DNA from: an uncultured Methanobrevibacter sp.
GTDB lineage: Archaea; Methanobacteriota; Methanobacteria; Methanobacteriales; Methanobacteriaceae
Assembly: GCA_900318035.1 (NCBI GenBank)
Contig: ONJC01000019.1
Coordinates: 45,663-109,662, forward strand
DNA: 64,000 bases
Direction: 5' to 3'
Positions 44,100 to 52,953 of this stretch are shown here, piece by piece. Both the position numbers and the translations under genes were made by a program. Numbering within the stretch: position 1 is the stretch's first letter; the number at the start of each line of letters is the position of its first letter. A model generated the notes under the pieces. That model was not told the origin of the DNA. It saw only the letters and a list, made by a program, of their open reading frames with translations, and did not search any database.

Positions 44100-45590
44100 A
44101 TGCCATACAGAGTAGAAAGAAATCCAGATTTATGCAAAAAAAATTTTGGCCGTCCAGGATGTTGCTGGTATTTATGTGATGACAGGGATGAAAAAATCTG
44201 CGGAAGATGTTTTTCATGCTTTAACAACTGTCCTCATGGTGTTTATGAAATTATTCAGGGTGATCCTTATCCATTGAATCAGGAAAAATGTGTAGGTTGC
44301 AGAATATGCCTTGAAATGTGTCCGAACAGGGCAATTGAGGTAAATGCAATACCTGAAGATGCAAGACAGGGATGGGGTTTCCCGGACATTGTTGAAATTG
44401 TCAGGCAGTCACAGACAGCATCATATAAGCTCAGAAGTACAGGTGCATTGAGAAGAATTCCAGACTTTGATGATTTGGTGGTAATTCCTGCACAGGTATC
44501 AAGACCTCCTATCGACAAATACCGTGAACCCTGTGGAACTGATGTGGTATTGGGGGACCGCTTTGCGGAAAATCCTTTAAAAATAGACACTCCAATCATG
44601 ATTGGTGCAATGTCATTTGGGGCACTGTCTAAAGAAGCAAAAATGGCACTAGCTATCGGGTCCTCACTGGCGGGAACAGTAACAAACACTGGTGAAGGAG
44701 GTATGCTTCCGGAAGAAAGGGAACTTGCCGATAAACTGATTGCACAATATGCATCAGGCCGTTTCGGAGTATCTGCCGATTATCTCAAAAAAGGAGATGC
44801 AATTGAGATAAAAATCGGTCAGGGTGCAAAATCCGGAATGGGAGGACACCTCTTGGGTGAAAAGGTAACTGCAGAAGTGTCAAGAATTCGTAATATTCCT
44901 GAAGGTTCCGATGCGCTGTCACCTGCAAGGCACATGGACATTGTAGGTCCTGAAGACTTGAGCATGAAAATATCACAACTGCGTGAAATAACCGACTGGA
45001 AAGTGCCGATTATGGTTAAATTCGCTTCAGGTAAAGTCGCATCCGATGTAAAAATTGCAGCAAAAGGCGGAGCGGACATTATCGTTGTCGATGGTATGCA
45101 GGGAGGAACAGGAGCAGGTCCCGAAGTAATCATGGAACACTCAGGTATTCCTTCAGTAGCTTCAATCGTTGAAGCAGACATGGCACTTAAAGAAATCGGT
45201 TTGAGAGATCAGGTTAGTCTTGTGGCAGCAGGTGGCGTTCGTTCAGGTGCGGACCTGGCTAAGGCAATCGCATTAGGTGCGGATGCAGTATACATTGCAA
45301 CAGCGGCTCTGATTTCAATAGGATGCAGAGTATGTCAAATGTGCTATACCGGAACATGCAGAAAGGGAATAGCTACACAGGACCTGTCCCTAAGGCATCG
45401 TCTGGACTATAAGGAAATGGGCAAAAACGTTGCAAACTACATTAACACAATGACTGATGAAGCCTGTATGCTTGTCCAGCAGGCAGGTAACACTCATATT
45501 ACAAAACTAGAAAAAGAAAATTTAAGGTCACTCACTTTGGAGGCATCAGCACTGACAGGTGTGCCTATGGCAGGTGTTGGCAGAATTTAG
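44100..45590 (+). CDS. Glutamate synthase, FMN/ferredoxin subunit (archaeal GltB type)
   Basis: The 496-residue catalytic subunit makes two glutamate from 2-oxoglutarate and ammonia. An N-terminal cysteine-rich part (CWYLCDDRDEKICGRCFSC) and a two-cluster ferredoxin region with CVGCRICLEMCPNRAIEV are followed by the FMN barrel: GAMSFGALSKEAKMALAIGS, KIGQGAKSGMGGHLLGEK, DGMQGGTGAGPEVIMEHSG and the Cx5Cx4C motif in CRVCQMCYTGTCRKGIATQ. AGGAGG precedes the ATG. It resembles the paralogue at 10 kb but keeps the ferredoxin region. Nitrogen regulation comes from the shared promoter. Confidence 0.92.
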   Translation: MPYRVERNPDLCKKNFGRPGCCWYLCDDRDEKICGRCFSCFNNCPHGVYEIIQGDPYPLNQEKCVGCRICLEMCPNRAIEVNAIPEDARQGWGFPDIVEIVRQSQTASYKLRSTGALRRIPDFDDLVVIPAQVSRPPIDKYREPCGTDVVLGDRFAENPLKIDTPIMIGAMSFGALSKEAKMALAIGSSLAGTVTNTGEGGMLPEERELADKLIAQYASGRFGVSADYLKKGDAIEIKIGQGAKSGMGGHLLGEKVTAEVSRIRNIPEGSDALSPARHMDIVGPEDLSMKISQLREITDWKVPIMVKFASGKVASDVKIAAKGGADIIVVDGMQGGTGAGPEVIMEHSGIPSVASIVEADMALKEIGLRDQVSLVAAGGVRSGADLAKAIALGADAVYIATAALISIGCRVCQMCYTGTCRKGIATQDLSLRHRLDYKEMGKNVANYINTMTDEACMLVQQAGNTHITKLEKENLRSLTLEASALTGVPMAGVGRI

Positions 45591-45623
45591 GGATTAAATT
45601 CTCTAAATTATTCTATTTTTTTT

Positions 45624-46241
45624 TTAATTGGGCTTTTCGATGTCCTTTTCGCTATATTCTTTAAATCCTAATTTTAACTTAGGATTAATTTCCATAATCT
45701 TTTCAGATAATATCTCTTTTAATTTCAACAGGTTTTCTTCAGAATGGCAAAATAGGTAGATTTTCTCAGTTTTAAGTTTTATGTTTCCAATTGGATGTGA
45801 TTCCTTTGGGCGAAAATCAGGTTTATAACCTTTGCAGATTCCATGTTCTGTTTTAAAATTTTTTAATTCGTCAATTTTTGCATATGTTCCCTCTTTTATA
45901 ATCTTGATGTCATTAAAATCAATGTAAATCACGCCTACAAACTTGACATAAACAAGCATTTCACCTGTGTTCTGGTCTCTTAATGCATAATCCACATTTG
46001 CTTGGTCAAGTTTTTCAATCAGAAGGTTCAATTTATTCTCTAAACTTGCTTTGTCATCAGCTTCTATTTGGAAAAAGGTAATGTCCTGTACAATTTCGTC
46101 TGGATTGATAGGTTGTGTATCAAAATATATGTGTGAGGATGATTGCATTACTATTTCAGTATTTTTCACAATGATTTTGTTGATTTCGTTAATTTTTTCA
46201 GAATCAAGAACGGTTATTGCCAACTCTCTTTTTATAGACAT
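45624..46241 (-). CDS. Hypothetical protein, 205 residues
   Basis: I do not recognise this acidic, soluble protein. It has alternating strands and helices, with two halves of roughly similar beta-alpha pattern (residues 1-105 and 106-205). There is no signal, membrane segment or metal motif. It lies convergent to the glutamate synthase operon and has no obvious ribosome binding site before the ATG at 46241. Confidence 0.6.
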   Translation of the reverse strand: MSIKRELAITVLDSEKINEINKIIVKNTEIVMQSSSHIYFDTQPINPDEIVQDITFFQIEADDKASLENKLNLLIEKLDQANVDYALRDQNTGEMLVYVKFVGVIYIDFNDIKIIKEGTYAKIDELKNFKTEHGICKGYKPDFRPKESHPIGNIKLKTEKIYLFCHSEENLLKLKEILSEKIMEINPKLKLGFKEYSEKDIEKPN

Positions 46242-46346
46242 AATTTTAGTAGGTGTTTAATAAAATAAAAAGCTATTTGTCATGTTAACTTTTTTAATGA
46301 CAAACCTATATTTACTTGATTGATTAAAGGTTTAAGCAGTGATTTT

Positions 46347-46682
46347 ATGGTACATAGGGTTGGTTTTTTCAAAGATAAGTTCAGTCGTGAAAAATACGAA
46401 AAAGATATCGAAGCGGTCAGAAACGAAGATGATTCCAGTGTATTGGCTGATTTTGCCCTAAATAATGATTTTTCCAATGTCCGCCTCGAGGCCACCAACC
46501 GTATTGAAGAGGAATCCGTTTTGGTAAAAGTTGCTTTAAATGATTCCAATAAGAAAGTTCGAAAGGAAGCCATAAGAAAGATTCATAACGAGTTTGTTTT
46601 GGCAGATATCGCATCCAACGATTCAGGCAGGTCCATTCGTCAGGCCGCATCTGAAAGACTTCACGAACTTGGGTATCGCTAA
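46347..46682 (+). CDS. Short variant HEAT-repeat protein
   Basis: The 111-residue protein has about four short helical repeats of the type LADFALNNDFSNVRLEATNR and LVKVALNDSNKKVRKEAIRK, i.e. variant HEAT units. ATG at 46347 follows GTGAT; the earlier TTG at 46320 is not supported. It is likely a small protein-binding scaffold. The relation to the HEAT protein at 41.7 kb is fold-level. Confidence 0.65.
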   Translation: MVHRVGFFKDKFSREKYEKDIEAVRNEDDSSVLADFALNNDFSNVRLEATNRIEEESVLVKVALNDSNKKVRKEAIRKIHNEFVLADIASNDSGRSIRQAASERLHELGYR

Positions 46683-46727
46683 AATTTTTCAATCATTTTT
46701 TTAATCTTGAAATACAAATTATTCACT

Positions 46728-47369
46728 ATGAACATTAAGAAATTTAATAGGTATTGGATATATTTGCTTTCTTTGTTTATAATCTCTTTAGGCGCTTCAT
46801 TATCTATTAAAGCTAATCTGGGAACTTCTCCATTGATTTGTCTGCCTTATGTTTCAAGTTTAATTACAAAACTGACTGTTGGAGAGGTAATGTTCGTTTT
46901 CACCCTTATTTTTATCATAATTCAGGTTGCACTTTTAAGGGGAGATTTTGAAAAAAGACAGTACCTGCAGCTTGTCATAGGAACGATATTTTCGTTTTTC
47001 GTTGATTTTTCCCTAATGCTTGTTGATTTCATCAATCCTGTCGGATATGTAAGTCAGATGGCTCTGCTTTTGTTTAGCTGTTTGGTAGTGGCTTTTGGCG
47101 TGCTTTTGGAAATCCAAACTGAGATTGTATATCTTCCGGCTGATGGTGTTATTGTTGCTATTTCAAAAGTCCTGAAAAAGGAATTCTCCACTGTAAAACC
47201 TTTTGTTGACTCATCCATGGTAATTATAGCTGCCGTTTTGTCTGTTGTATTTTTAGGCTATCTTGCGGGTGTTCGTGAGGGAACAATCATTTCAGCCATA
47301 ATTATAGGGCCGATTGTCAGACTCTTAAAGACTCATCTGGACAAATATGTCCTGGAATTGATAGACTAA
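46728..47369 (+). CDS. YczE/YitT-like membrane protein
   Basis: The 213-residue protein has about five membrane segments. ISLGASLSIKANLGTSPLIC and the TEIVYLPADGVIVAISKVLK part match the YczE/YyaS group of unknown function; YczE was linked to bacillomycin production in Bacillus. No ribosome binding site is clear. It lies between the HEAT variant and a flavoprotein gene. Confidence 0.7.
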   Translation: MNIKKFNRYWIYLLSLFIISLGASLSIKANLGTSPLICLPYVSSLITKLTVGEVMFVFTLIFIIIQVALLRGDFEKRQYLQLVIGTIFSFFVDFSLMLVDFINPVGYVSQMALLLFSCLVVAFGVLLEIQTEIVYLPADGVIVAISKVLKKEFSTVKPFVDSSMVIIAAVLSVVFLGYLAGVREGTIISAIIIGPIVRLLKTHLDKYVLELID

Positions 47370-47429
47370 TTGTTGGCATGTGCAACATTTAAATAATATC
47401 TTTTAGCATATTTCTAATTAGGTGATTTG

Positions 47430-47966
47430 ATGAAAATTGTAGTTTTGAAGGGAAGTCCAAATATTAATGGTTCAACAGCAATGCTGGTTGATAACTTCAT
47501 TAAGGGAGCAACCGAAGCCGGACACACTATAGATGAAATCGATGCAGCCCACAGCAATATCTCTCCATGCATAGGTTGTGTGCACTGCGGATATGAAGGG
47601 GAATGTGTTTTAAATGATGATATGGATAAGATAAGGCAAAAAATTTTAGATTCTGACATGCTGGTGTTTGCAACTCCGCTATATTACTATGGAATGTCTG
47701 CACAGCTTAAAATATTGATTGACAGGTTCTGTTCAAGAAACTTTTCAATCCAGCAAAAGCACTTCAAATCTGCACTTTTAACAGTTGCATACAACTCTGA
47801 CGATTGGACTTTTGACGCATTGGAGGCCCATTACGATACCTTGGTGAGATATCTCAATCTCGAGGATATGTGAAGAGTCCTTGGCTATGGATGCGGAACG
47901 CCTTCAATGACCAAGTTTTCCAAATATCCTGAAGAGGCATATGAATTCGGAAAAAATTTGAAATAG
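47430..47966 (+). pseudogene. NADPH-dependent FMN reductase/iron-sulfur flavoprotein with in-frame TGA
   Basis: Residues 1-147 match a flavodoxin-like oxidoreductase: VVLKGSPNINGSTAMLVDNF and the cysteine pattern CIGCVHCGYEGEC of iron-sulfur flavoproteins, then ATPLYYYGMSAQLKILIDRF. A TGA at 47871 stops the frame; the same frame continues as RVLGYGCGTPSMTKFSKYPE to 47966, the usual conserved C-terminus. In relatives a Gly often precedes this segment, so GGA to TGA is the simple explanation. A recent nonsense mutation or a base-call error is likely. Trimmed product may still fold. GGTGAT precedes the ATG. Confidence 0.7.
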
Positions 47967-47995
47967 GATTAAATCTTCTAATTCCATTCTTTTTT

Positions 47996-48640
47996 TTATT
48001 TTAAGAGGATTGTTTCATAAATCATTTCAATCAGAAGCTTGTTTATCGGATTTTTAAATGACAGCGGATGTTCCTTTGGATATTCAGTACTTAATGGAAG
48101 CACCATAAAGCTGGACATGCATCTGTCGGTTGACCTGATTGCAAAATAAGTTTTGTATTCTCCGTCAATGATGTTTGTCATTATCCCGATGTCTTCGGTC
48201 GGCTCATGGCCGGATATTCCCTCTTCGGCATAAACCTTGAACTTTTTAAGATTGTCTGCAGAAATTAATCCATACTCAAGGAGATATTCATATTCATCTT
48301 CCTCAAGGTCATAATCGTCATATTCTATTATTTCATCACAGTTTTCATCCGGAAGGATTATATTTGAACTGCAATAGGCAAGTGAAATGTAAATTCCGTC
48401 ATGGTCCAGGGCTTTTGAGATAATGTCGTAATACAGGTTATCCAATGGCTGTGATTTGTAACGGTCTCCTAAAATCTCAGGAACGGTATGCGTAAATCCT
48501 CCCTCTTCAATGACGGTGCAGTAAAAATGTTTTTCTCCAAGATAACCTGCAGTAGCTGCTTTTTCGATAGTCTGTTTAATGTCAATGTCTGCATTTTCCA
48601 GCTTTTTTGCAATTTCAAGCGTTTCATTATCACTTATCAT
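47996..48640 (-). CDS. Hypothetical acidic protein, 214 residues
   Basis: I do not recognise it. The soluble protein is rich in Asp, Glu, Tyr and Ile, with an acidic stretch (DYDLEEDEYEYLLEYG) near the middle. There is no signal or membrane segment. It is the last gene of a minus-strand operon (DUF2115, LOG, 42-residue peptide, this gene). Its ATG overlaps the stop of the 42-residue peptide by 4 bases. Confidence 0.6.
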   Translation of the reverse strand: MISDNETLEIAKKLENADIDIKQTIEKAATAGYLGEKHFYCTVIEEGGFTHTVPEILGDRYKSQPLDNLYYDIISKALDHDGIYISLAYCSSNIILPDENCDEIIEYDDYDLEEDEYEYLLEYGLISADNLKKFKVYAEEGISGHEPTEDIGIMTNIIDGEYKTYFAIRSTDRCMSSFMVLPLSTEYPKEHPLSFKNPINKLLIEMIYETILLK

Positions 48641-48765
48641 ATTATCCCATTTTTGTCCAATTTGAAAAAACTGATCAGATGGATGTCTAAGTATCTATTA
48701 ATATTATTAAATTTCTTTTCAATGTTGTTTTTGAGGTTTTTCCAGTTATTTTTCATTTTTGCCAT
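48637..48765 (-). CDS. 42-residue basic peptide gene between LOG and the 214-residue gene
   Basis: The frame starts at 48765, 1 base after the LOG stop, and its TGA overlaps the next ATG (ATGA), so it fits the gap between the two genes exactly. The peptide starts MAKMKNNWKNLKNNIEKKF, is basic and helical, and has no cysteines. The tight fit supports a translated, coupled gene; the function is unknown. Confidence 0.5.
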   Translation of the reverse strand: MAKMKNNWKNLKNNIEKKFNNINRYLDIHLISFFKLDKNGII

Positions 48766-48766
48766 A

Positions 48767-49300
48767 CTATTCATTCTCAAGATATTTGAAGATTTCATCG
48801 ATGCTGTTTGCTGTTTTGTAGATTTTGTCAGGTTTGTTTAAAAATCCTTTTTGAACCATTTCATCAATCATTTCTAACATCTTATCGAAAAATCCGTCGA
48901 TATTGAAAATGATAATTTCATCATCGACAAGGTTTAGTTTTTTAAGGGTTACTATTTCAAAAAATTCGTCAAGGGTTCCCACCCCTCCCGGAGCGATTAT
49001 GTATGCATCTGAATTTTCCACAAATTTGTTTTTTCTCTCATCCATTGATTTGACATATTGGAATGTTTCGCAGTCTTTGCAAAGGGGTTCAAAGTTATCC
49101 ATCCACTCCGGAGCTATTCCAATGGATTTTCCGTTATTGTCATGGACGCCTCTGGCACATGCTCCCATCATTCCTGTGTCTCCTCCGCCAAAAACCAGGC
49201 AATGTCCTTTTAAAGCTATGGTGCGGCCTAGATTATAAGCTTCATCAGTATATTTACTGTCGATTTTTCGGCTTCCTGAGCCATAAAAGCAAATGTTCAT
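48767..49300 (-). CDS. LOG/TIGR00730-type Rossmann protein
   Basis: The 177-residue protein has GHCLVFGGGDTGMMGACARG and the family motif DAYIIAPGGVGTLDEFFEIV, preceded by MDERKNKF. Plant LOG enzymes with this motif hydrolyse cytokinin nucleotides, and microbial relatives act as nucleotide phosphoribohydrolases. AGGAGA precedes the ATG. It lies after the DUF2115 gene in the same minus-strand operon. Confidence 0.88.
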   Translation of the reverse strand: MNICFYGSGSRKIDSKYTDEAYNLGRTIALKGHCLVFGGGDTGMMGACARGVHDNNGKSIGIAPEWMDNFEPLCKDCETFQYVKSMDERKNKFVENSDAYIIAPGGVGTLDEFFEIVTLKKLNLVDDEIIIFNIDGFFDKMLEMIDEMVQKGFLNKPDKIYKTANSIDEIFKYLENE

Positions 49301-49310
49301 GTTTTCTCTC

Positions 49311-49865
49311 CTAAATGTCAGGGGTCTGCTCGGCTATGCATAAATGGCAAATTGCATTTTCATTATCTTTTTGATTGTCTTTGACGGGACATAAAAATGT
49401 TCCGTTCCTGTTTTCCACTTTTAAATTTCCCGGAAATTCACTGCCTACCGGATGTATTGGCTCTTCAAGGATGAATGTTGTATACAATGATGTAATCACA
49501 TAGATTAACGGTAACTTGTCATCGCTTGATGAGGACATTCTTTCATTTTCAAAAGTTTTTTTGAGCAGGGGCAATGATTTTTCGAAGGAATTCCTGTTAA
49601 TAATGGCTGTTTTGTCGTAATCGTCTTTTACCAGAACTTCCTTCATGCGCATAAGGAAATATTTTATATATATTTCCAAGTATTTTTCACGATAGCCGGC
49701 CTGTATAAACTCTCCGTCCTTTCTTATGTATTCTGTAGCCATCATTAAATCATAAACCGAGATAATACTAGCATATTTTTTCAAAATATCCATTATTTCA
49801 GATTTTTTAATTTCAGTCTTCACAGACAATTCTTCAAGTTCAGCCAGTATTTCCTCAGGGTTCAT
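49311..49865 (-). CDS. DUF2115 (UPF0305) family protein
   Basis: The 184-residue mostly helical protein ends in a cysteine-containing block, GTFLCPVKDNQKDNENAICH followed by LCIAEQTP, which I recall as the hallmark of the methanogen DUF2115 family. The three or four cysteines may bind a metal. The function is unknown. The ATG at 49865 is preferred over the TTG at 49886. It heads the four-gene minus-strand operon. Confidence 0.65.
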   Translation of the reverse strand: MNPEEILAELEELSVKTEIKKSEIMDILKKYASIISVYDLMMATEYIRKDGEFIQAGYREKYLEIYIKYFLMRMKEVLVKDDYDKTAIINRNSFEKSLPLLKKTFENERMSSSSDDKLPLIYVITSLYTTFILEEPIHPVGSEFPGNLKVENRNGTFLCPVKDNQKDNENAICHLCIAEQTPDI

Positions 49866-49929
49866 GACTGTTATTATTAAATTCAAATAATAAATACTTT
49901 TAATATTGATAAAAATCTAAGAAAATAGT

Positions 49930-50574
49930 ATGGTAGAAGAATACATGGAGATTTCAAAAGAGGATATTGAAAATGTTGAAAATGCATTGAAAGTCAATGC
50001 CGACTACAAATTGAACAATACCAAATTTAACACAAACACCTTTGAAAAGGGCCAGGATATTGTTATAACTCAGTATGTTGCTAATGTGGAAAACGAATTG
50101 GTCTTTAAAACCAAAAAGGAAAACGGCAAATATTATATTTCCAAATCTTTCGAGCTATTCATTGACAATATTATTGGAGGCAATGTCTCAAGGGATGTTT
50201 TCCAGTCTGTTTATCAGTATTTCCACGAGGTCATAGCTGATGAGGAAAATGATTTTGCAGATGAAAAGGCAGAGCTGATCAATTTTTTAGTTTTGACTGA
50301 AGAATATGAAGAAGATAAACTCCAAAGAGATTTGGATCCTGCAAAAATCCGTCAGGACTATAAGGCCGATTACGACAGGATTTATGGTGATGAGTCAATG
50401 AACAGGGTTCAAAAAAGTTTGGCATTAAAAGAGTTGTTGCACATGTCAATTTGCCAAGTGGTCAATGATATTGATTTATTTTTCACAAGGCCTTATGATT
50501 TGACTCCAGAAGAGAATGCGGAGAAAAATAGGCAGGAAGCAAAGGCATTGGAAAATGAAATGCAGTTAACCTAA
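49930..50574 (+). CDS. Hypothetical protein, 214 residues
   Basis: I do not recognise it. The acidic soluble protein has mixed strand and helix in the first 100 residues and a long helical, charged C-terminal half. The ATG at 49930 is used; an internal ATG at 49945 is possible. A TATA-like TTTAATATT stands before it and it is divergent from the DUF2115 gene. Confidence 0.6.
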   Translation: MVEEYMEISKEDIENVENALKVNADYKLNNTKFNTNTFEKGQDIVITQYVANVENELVFKTKKENGKYYISKSFELFIDNIIGGNVSRDVFQSVYQYFHEVIADEENDFADEKAELINFLVLTEEYEEDKLQRDLDPAKIRQDYKADYDRIYGDESMNRVQKSLALKELLHMSICQVVNDIDLFFTRPYDLTPEENAEKNRQEAKALENEMQLT

Positions 50575-50630
50575 ATGTTTAAGTAATATTAAAACATAAT
50601 ATATTATTAATTAATTTTTAGATTGATTTT

Positions 50631-51098
50631 ATGATTACCATTACTAAAAACGAGGAAGTTGTTCTTGACCAGATTAGGATATTCATCATTGAATATCCTG
50701 AAGGCGTTCCTTTAGGAGTATTGAGAAAGGAACTGGGATTTCATGAATATGATCTGGTTGAAATTCTTGAGGAATTGTCTGCCAAGGATCTGGTTATTTT
50801 CAAGGACAATAAGGCCAGTTTAACAGACCATGAAAAGGAAATTAACACGGTCAATTCCAAAAAGGATTTGGAAGAGTTGGAGCTCAACATGAAAGAAAAG
50901 GAATCATATAAATTGATTCAGGAGTTGGTTGACGATAAAAATCTCATTTCCAAATATACTTTGGAGGGTCATTTATTGTACGGGGACTTGAAACTCACTA
51001 ATTTTAGAATGTATCACATTATATTGTCTCTTCAGAATAAAGGGCTTCTCAAATCCATCCATAAGGATGATGGGGAATATTATCTTCTTGTTGAGTAA
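50631..51098 (+). CDS. Winged-helix-like protein, probably two domains
   Basis: Residues 10-60 (VLDQIRIFIIEYPEGVPLGV with EILEELSAKDLVIFKDNKAS) and residues 90-155 (YKLIQELVDDKNLISKYTLE and IILSLQNKGLLKSIHKDDGE) both read like winged helices, so the 155-residue protein may bind DNA. No ligand site is seen. A TATA-like region (AATATATTATTAATTAATTT) lies upstream. Not assigned to a named family. Confidence 0.55.
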   Translation: MITITKNEEVVLDQIRIFIIEYPEGVPLGVLRKELGFHEYDLVEILEELSAKDLVIFKDNKASLTDHEKEINTVNSKKDLEELELNMKEKESYKLIQELVDDKNLISKYTLEGHLLYGDLKLTNFRMYHIILSLQNKGLLKSIHKDDGEYYLLVE

Positions 51099-51214
51099 TA
51101 TTATTTTTACATTTCTTAATAAAACAGTAATATTTTTTTTTAATTTAATCATAATATTTATATACATTTAAAAATATAATATCAGTATAAGATTAATATT
51201 TTGGCGTGTTTTTT

Positions 51215-51664
51215 ATGATGAGAATAAGTATGTCATTACCAAAAAAATTATTATCAGATTTTGATGAGGTATTAAAGGAAAGAGGATATCAGTCACGTTC
51301 AAAAGGAATACGTGATGCTCTTCAAGATTATATTGTCAGATACCAATGGATGAACTCAATGGAGGGTCAAAGAATAGGTATCATAACAATCATCTATGAC
51401 CATCATTATACTGGAGTAATGGAAAACCTTGCAGAAATTCAGCACAGTTTCAGAAACGAGATAAACACAAGCATGCATATCCACATGACCGACAAATACT
51501 GTATGGAAATTGTTGTTGTAAATGGAGATATTGCAGAAATTCGTGATTTGACCGAAAGGATAATGAGACTCAAAGGTGTTGAACACGTAAAACTTACAAG
51601 TACTGCAAACGGAGAGGAATTCAGTGAACCTGGTCACTCCCATGACCACGGACACCACCACTAA
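51215..51664 (+). CDS. nikR: Nickel-responsive transcriptional regulator
   Basis: NikR binds nickel and represses nickel uptake. The 149-residue protein has the N-terminal ribbon-helix-helix (RISMSLPKKLLSDFDEVLKE, RSKGIRDALQDYI) and the C-terminal ACT-like domain with nickel ligands in HHYTG and MHIHMTDKYCMEIVVVNGD (two His and one Cys in this stretch). The tail GHSHDHGHHH is an additional His-rich metal sink. ATG at 51215 (or 51218) is chosen. It is close to the hydrogenase protease gene, which fits nickel use. No clear NikR half-site palindrome was seen upstream. Confidence 0.92.
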   Translation: MMRISMSLPKKLLSDFDEVLKERGYQSRSKGIRDALQDYIVRYQWMNSMEGQRIGIITIIYDHHYTGVMENLAEIQHSFRNEINTSMHIHMTDKYCMEIVVVNGDIAEIRDLTERIMRLKGVEHVKLTSTANGEEFSEPGHSHDHGHHH

Positions 51665-51690
51665 TTCTTTTTTTTATTATTTTTTTATAC

Positions 51691-52458
51691 ATGAAATTCA
51701 AAACCACTCCCTATCATTTTGACCTGATTAGGGATTTGCAGCGTCTGTCCGCTTTTTACCAGGCCATAAGTGACTATGACGGTACAAAAGACTTGGCTTA
51801 TGACTTGGGATGCGGAAGCGGAATACTGTCCTATTTTTTAAGTTCTCATTTTAATGAAATCATTTCTCTAGAAATAGATTCAAGTGCATATGAATGCGCA
51901 AAGGAAAATTTAGCTGATTTTGACAATGTCAATGTCATAAACACTGACGTTTTGGAATATGGATTTGATGAAAAGGCGGATTTGATAGTTTGCGAAATGA
52001 TGGACACTGCATTAATCGATGAAGAGCAGATTCCTGTATTGAATCACGCCAGAAAATGCCTGAAGCCGGAGGGCAAAATAATTCCACAGGCGGTAATTAA
52101 CTCTGCCGAACTGGTCAATCTTGAAAGGGAGTATGTCCATTGGGATGAAAATGCCAGATATGAGGTTTTCTCCGATGCCCTGATATATTCCGAATTTGAT
52201 TTCATGGAGGATATCGACCCTAATTTTGAGACAACCCTGTCCCTTAAGGTCAAAAAGGATGGGACTGTAAACGGTTTGAAGATAACCACATTCACAAAAC
52301 TTACAGACGATATTGTCTGTGGACCGACACCGATGTTAAATCCCCCTTTATTAATTCCATTTGAAGAAAAATCCGTTAAAAGTAATGAATATATAACTGT
52401 AAAACTAAAATATATTATGGGAAATGGAATTGAAAGCATTGAATTATATGTAATTTAG
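51691..52458 (+). CDS. Class I SAM-dependent methyltransferase (PRMT/PrmA-like)
   Basis: The 255-residue protein has motif I in AYDLGCGSGILSYFLSSHF, the acidic residue in ISLEIDSSAYECAKENL, and DLIVCEMMDTALIDEEQIPV, the double-E-like loop of protein or RNA methyltransferases. The C-terminal half is strand-rich, like PRMT beta-barrels. The substrate is unknown. No ribosome binding site precedes the ATG. It begins 26 bases after nikR and is followed by hycI. Confidence 0.82.
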   Translation: MKFKTTPYHFDLIRDLQRLSAFYQAISDYDGTKDLAYDLGCGSGILSYFLSSHFNEIISLEIDSSAYECAKENLADFDNVNVINTDVLEYGFDEKADLIVCEMMDTALIDEEQIPVLNHARKCLKPEGKIIPQAVINSAELVNLEREYVHWDENARYEVFSDALIYSEFDFMEDIDPNFETTLSLKVKKDGTVNGLKITTFTKLTDDIVCGPTPMLNPPLLIPFEEKSVKSNEYITVKLKYIMGNGIESIELYVI

Positions 52459-52467
52459 GGTAATAGC

Positions 52468-52953
52468 ATGTCTTTTGAATCACAGTTAAGAAATTTTTTA
52501 GATGGTTTTGAAAAGCTGATCGTATTGGGCGTTGGAAATGAGCTTAAATGCGATGACGGTGTAGGGCCTTACATAATTAAAAAATTGAAAGAAGGGATTG
52601 TTGAAGATAAGGACAGGTTATTGTTTATTGATGCTCAAACAGTTCCAGAAAATTTTACAGGCAAAATCCGAAAGGAAACCCCTACCCATTTAATAATTGT
52701 TGATGCATGTTTGATGGGCGGTGAAGCGGGGGACATGAAAGTCGTTGATGAAAATGATTTTGCAAGCATTGGGATTTCAACACATTCCATGTCATTGTCT
52801 TTTTTTGTCAAATATTTGCAGCAGGATTGCGATTTTAGAATAATTTTCGTTGGAATCGAACCGGAATCCATGGATTATGCTGATAATCCAACCGTTAAAG
52901 TTGAAGAGGCTGCAAATGAATTTATAAACATTTTAAAAGGGATTGTATTATGA
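52468..52953 (+). CDS. hycI: Hydrogenase maturation protease (HycI/FrcD type)
   Basis: This endopeptidase clips the C-terminus of NiFe-hydrogenase large subunits after nickel insertion. The 161-residue protein has the nickel-sensing Glu in IVLGVGNELKCDDGVGPYI, Asp in IIVDACLMGGEAG and His in GISTHSMSLSFFVKYL. The stop overlaps the start of the ATP-grasp gene (ATGA). The target may be the F420-reducing (Frh) or Ech-type hydrogenase. Confidence 0.9.
   Translation: MSFESQLRNFLDGFEKLIVLGVGNELKCDDGVGPYIIKKLKEGIVEDKDRLLFIDAQTVPENFTGKIRKETPTHLIIVDACLMGGEAGDMKVVDENDFASIGISTHSMSLSFFVKYLQQDCDFRIIFVGIEPESMDYADNPTVKVEEAANEFINILKGIVL

Noticed and set aside
47871..47873. Selenocysteine at the in-frame TGA
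   Set aside because: No conserved Cys is expected at this place in relatives and no SECIS-like hairpin was noticed; a nonsense change is simpler.
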